This document shows, in pieces, positions 58,669 through 64,000 of a stretch of DNA of 64,000 nucleotides (its first letter is position 1; each line of letters starts with the position of its first letter). Source of the stretch: Lentzea sp. NBRC 105346 (GTDB taxonomy: Bacteria > Actinomycetota > Actinomycetes > Mycobacteriales > Pseudonocardiaceae); the NCBI RefSeq assembly GCF_030269605.1, contig NZ_BSTQ01000002.1, positions 186,001 to 250,000 of the forward strand, in the 5' to 3' direction. Position numbers and translations under genes: made by a program. Below the pieces are notes generated by a model. That model was not told where the DNA came from, ran no database searches, and saw only the letters and a program-made list of their open reading frames with translations.

Positions 58669-59639
58669 CGAAGCTGCCCGAACCCCGCGGCCCGCTGTCG
58701 GCCGCGCTGGTCGACGCCTTGCGCGGTCGCGGCAGTCTGCCCTCCGTGGACGCGGACCCGTACGGCGAGGACGCCACGATCGCCTTGCACACCATGTACG
58801 AACTGCACTACAGCGGTTTCGACGAGGTGACACGCGACTGGGAATGGGATCCGGACCTGTTGCGGTTGCGCGGCGAACTCGAGCGGCGGTTCCTGGCCGC
58901 ACTGCGGTCCGATGTGGACACTCCCCCGCTGACGGACGCGCTGGACGCCCTGCTGGTGGAAGGCGAGCCGGGCGTCTCACACTTCCTGCGCGACCAAGGC
59001 GACTGGGACCAGATGCGGGAGTATCTCGCGCATCGCTCGGTCTACCACCACAAGGAGGCCGATCCGCACGCGTGGGTCATCCCCCGGTTGCGCGGCCGGG
59101 CGAAGGCGGCGCTGGTGGCGGTCGAGTTCGACGAGTTCGGCGGCGGGCGCGCCGAGCGCATGCACTCCCGGCTCTACGCCGACCTGCTGGCCGCGGCCGG
59201 GATGTCCGCGGACTACCTGCACTACCTGGACGACGTGCCCGCGCCGTCGATCGCGCTGGTCAACATGATGTCGCTGTTCGGCCTGCACCGGTCGCTGCGC
59301 GGCGCCCTGGTCGGGCACTTCGCGGCGGCGGAGATCACGACGGCGCCGAGCGCGGCCCGGCTGGCGCGGGCGCTGGAGCGACTGGGCGCACCGGCGGCGT
59401 GCCTGCGGTTCTTCACCGAACACGTCGAGGCGGACGCGGTGCACGAGCAGATCATGCGCCGCGACGTGATCGGCGGTCTGCTGGCCGACGAGCCCGCGCT
59501 GGAGCCGGACGTCGTGTTCGGCATCCAGGCCACCGAGTTCCTCGAAGCCCGGCTCGCCGATCACCTGCTCGCGTCGTGGCGGTCCGGCGGATCGTCCCTG
59601 CGCACCCGCCGCCGATGGCTGGTGTCGCAGAACGGATAG
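58665..59639 (+). CDS. Haem-oxygenase-like di-iron (HDO) redox enzyme
   Basis: 324 residues, all-helical. HTMYELHYSGF, ALVAVEFDEFGGGRAERMHSRLYADLL and FFTEHVEADAVHEQIM supply Glu, His and Asp ligands in the order found in iron-containing redox enzymes of the HDO superfamily (relatives of SznF and CADD). They use O2 to oxidise amines, amino acids or fatty acids. Co-translation with a carboxylate-amine ligase suggests its substrate is the ligase product or a precursor. The last 79 bases overlap the convergent CDGSH gene. Confidence 0.82.
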   Translation: MTKLPEPRGPLSAALVDALRGRGSLPSVDADPYGEDATIALHTMYELHYSGFDEVTRDWEWDPDLLRLRGELERRFLAALRSDVDTPPLTDALDALLVEGEPGVSHFLRDQGDWDQMREYLAHRSVYHHKEADPHAWVIPRLRGRAKAALVAVEFDEFGGGRAERMHSRLYADLLAAAGMSADYLHYLDDVPAPSIALVNMMSLFGLHRSLRGALVGHFAAAEITTAPSAARLARALERLGAPAACLRFFTEHVEADAVHEQIMRRDVIGGLLADEPALEPDVVFGIQATEFLEARLADHLLASWRSGGSSLRTRRRWLVSQNG

Positions 59640-59788
59640 ATCTTGCTGCGCCGGCACATGCAGACGGCCACCACGAACCGGTCGGACACCCGCGTCTCAC
59701 CATCGTGCTCGATGGCGACCGGGCCCTCGACCAGCATCGGCCCGCCGGGCACGACGGTGATCCTACGAGGGCTTCTCGGGCCGGTCAC
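59561..59788 (-). CDS. Small CDGSH-type iron-sulfur protein
   Basis: 75 residues from GTG 59788. AVCMCRRSKIYPFCDTSH places Cys43, Cys45, Cys54 and His58 exactly as in the CDGSH motif (CXCX2(S/T)X3PXCDX(S/T)H), so a 2Fe-2S cluster with three Cys and one His is expected. The preceding beta strands (RITVVPGGPMLVEGPVAI) complete the fold. It overlaps the HDO gene by 79 bases on one side and the methyltransferase by 26 on the other. It may donate electrons to the di-iron enzyme. Confidence 0.82.
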   Translation of the reverse strand: MTGPRSPRRITVVPGGPMLVEGPVAIEHDGETRVSDRFVVAVCMCRRSKIYPFCDTSHRRRVRRDDPPDRHDASR

Positions 59789-60404
59789 CGCGGATCACCA
59801 CCAGTTCCTCGTACCGCAGACCGGGCTCGACGAGCCCGTGCCATTCCAGGAAACGGATCCGGCTCCGCAGCACCGGGCCGAACGGGATCCACCGCCGGTC
59901 GACGACGGACGCCTTCAGCCCTGCCGCACGCAACCGGTCCAGCGTCAGCTCCGCACCGCACAGCCCCGAGTGGACGAGCAGCATCGTCCCGCCGGGCCGT
60001 AACAGGTCGAACGCCTTGTCGCACAACGGGTCCAGCAGGTCGCGACCGTCGGGCCCGGCGTCCCACGCGCGTTCCATGACCTCGTCCGACGGCACGTACG
60101 GCGGGTTCGCCAGCACGAGGTCGAAGGTGTCACCGCCGACCACGCGCAGCACGTCGCCGAGCCGCACGCGCACGGGCTGCCCGATGGTGTTGAGCCGCGC
60201 GGTAAGCACGGCGCGCAGCGACACGTCGACCGCGACCACCTCGGCGGCACCGGCGCGCAGCGCGGCGAGCGCCAGCGCACCGGTGCCGGTGCCCACGTCG
60301 AGGACCCTCGCGCCGGGCGGGATCGCTGCGCCGCGCAGCACCTGGGCCAGCAGCCTGGTGTCCTCCTGCGGCGCGTACACGCCCGGTGCCCGAATCAGCC
60401 TCAC
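59763..60404 (-). CDS. HemK2/MTQ2-type methyltransferase
   Basis: 213 residues. VLDVGTGTGALALAALRAGA is SAM motif I and FDLVLANPPYVPSDE carries the NPPY motif of amide or protein N-methyltransferases. The N-terminal MRLIRAPGVYAPQEDTRLL and C-terminal layout match the HemK2/MTQ2 group (release-factor glutamine methyltransferase relatives) rather than PrmC, which has an N-terminal helical domain missing here. It overlaps the CDGSH gene, so the two are co-translated. Its target could be a protein or a small molecule of the local pathway. Confidence 0.83.
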   Translation of the reverse strand: MRLIRAPGVYAPQEDTRLLAQVLRGAAIPPGARVLDVGTGTGALALAALRAGAAEVVAVDVSLRAVLTARLNTIGQPVRVRLGDVLRVVGGDTFDLVLANPPYVPSDEVMERAWDAGPDGRDLLDPLCDKAFDLLRPGGTMLLVHSGLCGAELTLDRLRAAGLKASVVDRRWIPFGPVLRSRIRFLEWHGLVEPGLRYEELVVIRGDRPEKPS

Positions 60405-60465
60405 AGTGGGGAAATACCGCTCACCGGACGTTCCAAACGTCCACAGTGGCTATTGCTACCGAAGG

Positions 60466-60660
60466 TCAACTGCGAGAGAGCTCCTCGCTCACGGCGTTCG
60501 GACCGTTGTACTGCCGGTCGGGCAGGCCGCGCAACTGGCTCAGCACATCGTCGCCGGCGCCGTTCTCCTCGGCCTTGGCGACGAGCTGGTCCTTGCCGAC
60601 GGGATAGTCGATGCCGGACAGGTGTTTCTGGATCTGGATGGGATTGCTGATGGCAGCCGT
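60466..60660 (-). CDS. DUF2795 protein with a non-canonical start codon
   Basis: About 64 residues: SNPIQIQKHLSGIDYPVGKD, QLVAKAEENGAGDDVLSQLR, GLPDRQYNGPNAVSEELS. This is a full DUF2795 module (NPIxxQKxLxGxDYP...GPNAVSE), a small helical actinobacterial protein of unknown function. No ATG, GTG or TTG lies in frame before the conserved part. The position where family members begin carries ACG (60658-60660), preceded by GAGGGG three bases upstream. Either ACG or a nearby ATC is used, or the start codon has been lost. It lies 7 bases after the SDR gene on the same strand. Confidence 0.7.
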   Translation of the reverse strand, partial: TAAISNPIQIQKHLSGIDYPVGKDQLVAKAEENGAGDDVLSQLRGLPDRQYNGPNAVSEELSRS

Positions 60661-60667
60661 GTACCCC

Positions 60668-61438
60668 TCACGCGCCGGCCGAACCGGGTTCGCTCATCGT
60701 CCGGTGCAGCTTCGCCTTCACCGGCTCCGGCAGCACGCGGCTCACGGCGGCCTGCACCTTGTTGCGCAACGACCCCGCGACGACGTGGTCCTTGCCCTTC
60801 ATCAGCGCCTCGAACCCCGCGCGGGCCACCTCGGCGGGGTCGTCCTTGGATCCCTGCGCCACCTTGGTGTCCTGCATGCCGGCGCGGTCGAAGAAGTTCG
60901 TGTCCGTGGGACCCGGCATGAGCGTCGTGACGGTCACGCCGGTGTCCTTCAGCTCCTCGCGCAGGCCCTGCGCGAACGACGCCAGGAAGGCCTTCGACGC
61001 GGAATAGACGGTCTGGTAGGGCCCCGGCGTGGTGGCGGCGACGGACGACGTGAACAGCACACGGCCCGCCTTGCGATCCACCATGTCCGCGACGATCCGG
61101 TGCGTGAGGTGGATCGACCCGGTCACGTTCAGGTTCACCACCTCCAGGTTGTCGTCGACGGACGTGTCACGGACGAAGTCCCCGCCGACACCGACCCCGG
61201 CGTTCACCGCCAGCACGTCGACGGGCCGGCCCATCGCCCGGACCTGGCTCACCAGCGCCTCGACGCCGTCGTAGGACGCGAGGTCGGCGCGCACGGGCAC
61301 GACCTCGACGCCCGGCAGCTCCATCCCCGTCATGTCCTCGGCGGCCACGACGAGGTCGAAACCGTTGTCCGCGAACACCTTCGCGAGCTCCAGTCCGATT
61401 CCGCTCGACGCGCCGGTCACCACCGCGAGTGGTTTCAC
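60668..61438 (-). CDS. Classical SDR oxidoreductase
   Basis: 256 residues. AVVTGASSGIGLELAKVFA is the NADP-binding TGxxxGIG motif, VLAVNAGVGVGGD the NAG motif, VLFTSSVAAT carries the catalytic Ser and YSASKAF the YxxxK pair. PGPTDTNFFDRAG is the usual substrate loop. It should reduce a ketone or oxidise an alcohol; the substrate is unknown. Its ATG overlaps the stop of the GH13 gene by 4 bases, placing it second-to-last in a leftward operon with that gene and the LLM oxidoreductase. Confidence 0.9.
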   Translation of the reverse strand: MKPLAVVTGASSGIGLELAKVFADNGFDLVVAAEDMTGMELPGVEVVPVRADLASYDGVEALVSQVRAMGRPVDVLAVNAGVGVGGDFVRDTSVDDNLEVVNLNVTGSIHLTHRIVADMVDRKAGRVLFTSSVAATTPGPYQTVYSASKAFLASFAQGLREELKDTGVTVTTLMPGPTDTNFFDRAGMQDTKVAQGSKDDPAEVARAGFEALMKGKDHVVAGSLRNKVQAAVSRVLPEPVKAKLHRTMSEPGSAGA

Positions 61439-62937
61439 CGTTCACTCCTCAGCCATCGACAGTCGTAGGCCCCCAGTGCCATCGGGAGTTCCGCCCGCTC
61501 GCCCGTGAAGACGTCTGTGAAAGTGCCGTCGAGCGGCACCGTCACGTCGCGGTCGCCGAGGTTGTGCACGGCCACCACGGAGTCACCGTCGATCGAACAG
61601 CGGTGCGCCAGCACGGCGGGCTCGCCGACGTCCAGCACCTCGTAGGTACCCCAGGCGAACTCCGGGCATTCGCGATAACGCTCGATCAGCGTACGCAGCC
61701 ACGACAGCAACGACTCCGGATCGCGCCGCTGCTCGTGCACCCGGTCCCATTCCATCGGGGTGCGCACGGCGAGGCGGCCCTCCTGCGAGAGGTCCTCCTC
61801 CATACCGATCTCCTCGCCGTAGAAGAGCACCGGCGTGCCCGGCAACGAGAACAGCAGGCTGTAGACCATCCGGATGCGGCGCATGTCGTGGTTCAGCATG
61901 CCGGGCAGCCGCCGGCGCAGGCCGCGTCCGTAGAGCTGCATGTCCTTCGACGGGCCGAAGGCCTCGAACACCTCCTGGCGTTCGGAGTCCGACAGCTTGT
62001 CCAGCGTCAGCTCGTCGTGGTTGCGCACGAACGTCGCCCAGTGCCCGTCGCGCGGCGGCTTCGGCCGTTCGCGCAACGCCTGCGCCAGCGGACGGGCGTC
62101 CTTGCGGGCCAGCGACAGGTACATCTGCTGCATGCCGATGAAGTCGAAGCACATCGTCAGCTCTTCGCCGGTGTCGTCCGGGTCGCCGAAGAACCTCATC
62201 GTGTCGTCGTAAGGCAGGTTGACCTCGCCGAGCAGGACGGACGAACCGTTGCGGCGGCCGATGAACGCCCGCAGGTCGGCCAGGTAGTCGTGCGGGTCGG
62301 GCAGGTGGTCCGACTGGGTCTCCAGCAGGAACGGCACGGCGTCCACCCGGAACCCGGAGAGCCCGAGCTCCAGCCACAGTCCCATGATCCGCGCGATCTC
62401 GTCGCGCACGGCCGGGTTCTCGACGTTCAGGTCCGGCTGGTGCTTGTAGAACATGTGCTGGTAGTACTGCTCGGTCTTCTCGTCGTACTCCCAGAGCGAC
62501 TTCTCCTTGTCCGGAAAGACGACTCCCTTGTCGGCGTCCGGCGGCGGCTCGTCGCGCCAGACGTACCAGTCGCGTTTCGGGTTGTCCCGGCTCGATCTGG
62601 CCTCCTGGAACCACGGGTGCTGGTCGGACGTGTGGTTCACGACCAGATCCGCGATCACCCGCAGCCCGCGGTCGCGCGCGGTGCGGACGAACTCGACGAA
62701 GTCGCCCAGCGATCCCAGCCGCGGGTCGACGTTCTGGAAGTCGGTGATGTCGTAGCCGTCGTCGCGGTCCGGCGACGGGTAGTACGGCATCAGCCAGACA
62801 CACGTGACACCGAGCGAGGCGAGGTAGTCGATCCGTTGCGCCAGTTCGTCGAAACCCTTGTCGCAGAACGTCTCCACGTCCAGGCAGTAGATGACGGCGG
62901 TCTTCCACCACAGGTCGGCGGTGCGGGTCAGCTTCAC
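61435..62937 (-). CDS. GH13 trehalose-synthase-like enzyme
   Basis: 500 residues. WWKTAVIYCLDVETFCDKGFDELAQRIDYLASLGV resembles trehalose synthases (TreS). Conserved regions: DLVVNHTSDQH, GFRVDAVPFL (nucleophile Asp), VLLGEVNL (acid/base Glu) and FVRNHDEL (third Asp). FYGEEIGM follows. TreS interconverts maltose and trehalose; sequence drift from the usual YEV start means a related isomerase or glucosidase is possible. There is no maltokinase beside it. It is flanked by 4-base overlaps on both sides, with the SDR and LLM genes. Confidence 0.87.
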   Translation of the reverse strand: MKLTRTADLWWKTAVIYCLDVETFCDKGFDELAQRIDYLASLGVTCVWLMPYYPSPDRDDGYDITDFQNVDPRLGSLGDFVEFVRTARDRGLRVIADLVVNHTSDQHPWFQEARSSRDNPKRDWYVWRDEPPPDADKGVVFPDKEKSLWEYDEKTEQYYQHMFYKHQPDLNVENPAVRDEIARIMGLWLELGLSGFRVDAVPFLLETQSDHLPDPHDYLADLRAFIGRRNGSSVLLGEVNLPYDDTMRFFGDPDDTGEELTMCFDFIGMQQMYLSLARKDARPLAQALRERPKPPRDGHWATFVRNHDELTLDKLSDSERQEVFEAFGPSKDMQLYGRGLRRRLPGMLNHDMRRIRMVYSLLFSLPGTPVLFYGEEIGMEEDLSQEGRLAVRTPMEWDRVHEQRRDPESLLSWLRTLIERYRECPEFAWGTYEVLDVGEPAVLAHRCSIDGDSVVAVHNLGDRDVTVPLDGTFTDVFTGERAELPMALGAYDCRWLRSER

Positions 62938-63902
62938 AGTACGGTTCCCTTCAGCTGCGGCAGGACCTGCTCACCGAAGGCGTCCACGAACGCGTCCTGC
63001 TCCTGGCCCACGTGGTGCAGGTTGATCTCGTCGAACCCCAGCTCGGCGTACTCGTGCAGCCAGGCCGCGTGCTGGTTGAGGTCGGCCGAGATGTTGACGA
63101 CCTTCGCGACGTGCTCGGCGGGCACCTGCTCGGCGATCACGTCGAAGTGCTCTACGGTCTCGAGGTCCCAGCACACGGGCGCCGGGAAGACGTTGGTGCG
63201 CCACTGTTCGTGCGCGATGCGCCCGGCGGTCTCCTCGTCGGGCGCCCAGCTCAGGTGCACCTGCAGACACAGCGGCCCGCGGCCGCCCGCATCGCGGTAG
63301 GCCTCGGCCACCCGGCTGAGCTGCGCGGGCGGCGCGTTGACCGTGACGAGGCCGTCCGCCCAGCTCGCGCACCACTCCGCGGTCTCCGGCGTCACGGCGG
63401 CGCCGATCAGCGGCGGCGGTTCGTCGGGGAGCGTCCACAGCTTGGCGCGGTCGACGTGGACGAGGCCGTCGTGGCTGACCGTCTCGCCGCGCAGCAGCGC
63501 CTTGATCACGTCGACGCACTCGCCCAGCCGGGCCTTGCGCACGTCCTTGCGCGGCCAGCCCTCACCGGTGATGTGCTCGTTGCTCGCCTCACCCGTGCCG
63601 AGCGCCACCCACAGCCGGCCGGGGAACATCGCGGCGAGCGTGCCGATGGCCTGCGCGGTGATCGCGGGGTGGTAGCGCTGGCCCGGTGCGGTGACCACAC
63701 CGAACGGCAGCGTCGTCGCCTGCAGCGCGGCCCCCAGCCACGACCAGGCGAAACCGGAGTGGCCCTGCCGCGCGCTCCACGGTGAGAAGTGGTCGGACGA
63801 CATGGCGCAGCGAAAGCCCGCCTCCTCCGCGCGGCGCACGGTCGCCAGCAGGGCAGACGGGTGTACCTGCTCGTGTGAAGCGTGAATTCCGTACCTCGTC
63901 AT
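62934..63902 (-). CDS. LLM-class flavin oxidoreductase (F420-dependent family)
   Basis: 322 residues. The luciferase-like TIM barrel is visible: YGIHASHEQVHPSALLATVRRAEEAGF, SSDHFSPWSARQGHSGFAWSWLGAAL, GVVTAPGQRYHPAITAQAIGTLAAMFPGRLWVALGTGEASNEHI and LIGAAVTPETAEWCASWADG. These match the F420-dependent glucose-6-phosphate dehydrogenase/reductase group; whether F420 or FMN is bound is not certain. ATG 63902 is the first start that gives the conserved N-terminus. It leads the three-gene operon with the trehalose-synthase-like and SDR genes. Confidence 0.87.
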   Translation of the reverse strand: MTRYGIHASHEQVHPSALLATVRRAEEAGFRCAMSSDHFSPWSARQGHSGFAWSWLGAALQATTLPFGVVTAPGQRYHPAITAQAIGTLAAMFPGRLWVALGTGEASNEHITGEGWPRKDVRKARLGECVDVIKALLRGETVSHDGLVHVDRAKLWTLPDEPPPLIGAAVTPETAEWCASWADGLVTVNAPPAQLSRVAEAYRDAGGRGPLCLQVHLSWAPDEETAGRIAHEQWRTNVFPAPVCWDLETVEHFDVIAEQVPAEHVAKVVNISADLNQHAAWLHEYAELGFDEINLHHVGQEQDAFVDAFGEQVLPQLKGTVL

Positions 63903-63939
63903 GCACTTGTGGCTACCCGCATGCAACCTTGATCCACCG

Positions 63940-64000
63940 TCAGGTGTCTTTGTAGATGTGCACACCAAACTCCTCGCGCTGCTGTGTGCCCTCACGACGG
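63940..64000 (-). CDS. C-terminal end of a gene entering from the right
   Basis: Reading leftward, a frame open to the window edge ends RREGTQQREEFGVHIYKDT and stops at 63940-63942. It is charged and natural-looking, but only 19 residues are available, so neither the family nor even its reality is certain. It would lie upstream of the LLM operon on the same strand. Confidence 0.3.
   Translation of the reverse strand, partial: RREGTQQREEFGVHIYKDT

Noticed and set aside
1..64000. Insertion sequences, prophage, plasmid origin, tRNA or rRNA genes
   Set aside because: No transposase, integrase, replication or phage structural motif, and no tRNA-like cloverleaf or rRNA sequence was recognised.

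Overview
The window is high-GC DNA with dense, often overlapping genes, GTG and TTG starts, PIG-L/mycothiol-type deacetylases, a luciferase-like flavin oxidoreductase of the F420 superfamily, an orphan bacterial Ku, an LAxTG (sortase E-type) surface protein and GCS2/CDGSH/DUF2795 genes. Together these point to a filamentous actinomycete, most likely of the Pseudonocardiales (Lentzea/Saccharothrix/Amycolatopsis-like). This is inferred from gene content and codon use; there is no rRNA or other marker to fix the species. No tRNA, rRNA, CRISPR array or insertion sequence was recognised.

Positions 1-30808 are mostly one large exopolysaccharide/cell-surface glycan locus. A rightward operon (445-8474) carries an epimerase, a NodB-type deacetylase, two GT2 and one GT4 glycosyltransferases, a FemAB/GNAT-like acyltransferase, an AlgD-like nucleotide-sugar dehydrogenase, a methyltransferase and RmlC, nearly all joined by 4-base overlaps. 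Two paralogous secreted beta-helix lipoproteins follow and end at a clear terminator. After a NUDIX/RibD-like pair comes a leftward block: a Wzz-like protein, an O-antigen-ligase-like polymerase and, overlapping it by 4 bases, a 1199-residue double P-loop NTPase of KAP architecture. A second leftward operon (30808 to 20944) starts with a polyprenyl-phosphate sugar-1-phosphate transferase and continues with a C-methyltransferase, a glucose-1-phosphate cytidylyltransferase, a PIG-L deacetylase, an epimerase, a DUF4910 aminopeptidase-like protein, an unrecognised duplicated Cys-rich protein, a Wzx-like flippase and a GT2. An OafA-type acyltransferase and a second Wzz-like protein lie beside it. 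Initiating transferase, flippase, polymerase and chain-length proteins together form a Wzx/Wzy-type assembly line. The linked sugar genes suggest a uronic acid, a 6-deoxysugar and a C-methyl-branched sugar.

Positions 31358-44017 are mixed: a GH13 glucosidase, an S4 protein, tandem DUF2306 membrane proteins, a very large secreted sorbosone-dehydrogenase/PKD/5xPA14 protein, a SLOG-SLATT plus SLATT gene pair (candidate nucleotide-signal-gated membrane effector) preceded by a possible 41-residue acidic ORF, a zinc-ribbon SDR protein, Ku and a polysaccharide lyase.

Positions 44123-63902 hold a RecB-like nuclease/RNase H-like/SF1 helicase fusion, a sortase-anchored protein, another PIG-L deacetylase, a TrmB/LuxR-like regulator divergent from a secreted subtilisin with a P-domain, an S41 peptidase, a membrane protein whose alpha/beta-hydrolase motifs are split by transmembrane helices, a SodC-like lipoprotein that looks copper-only, and a compact redox cluster (DUF4383, GCS2, haem-oxygenase-like di-iron protein, CDGSH protein, HemK2/MTQ2 methyltransferase, DUF2795). 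A leftward SDR/GH13/LLM operon closes the window.

A family of long near-perfect palindromes is scattered through the window (311-365, 27211-27261, 39142-39195, 52179-52227, and a related-looking nested element at 42433-42516), mostly just after stop codons. They are the clearest sequence structure not explained by genes.
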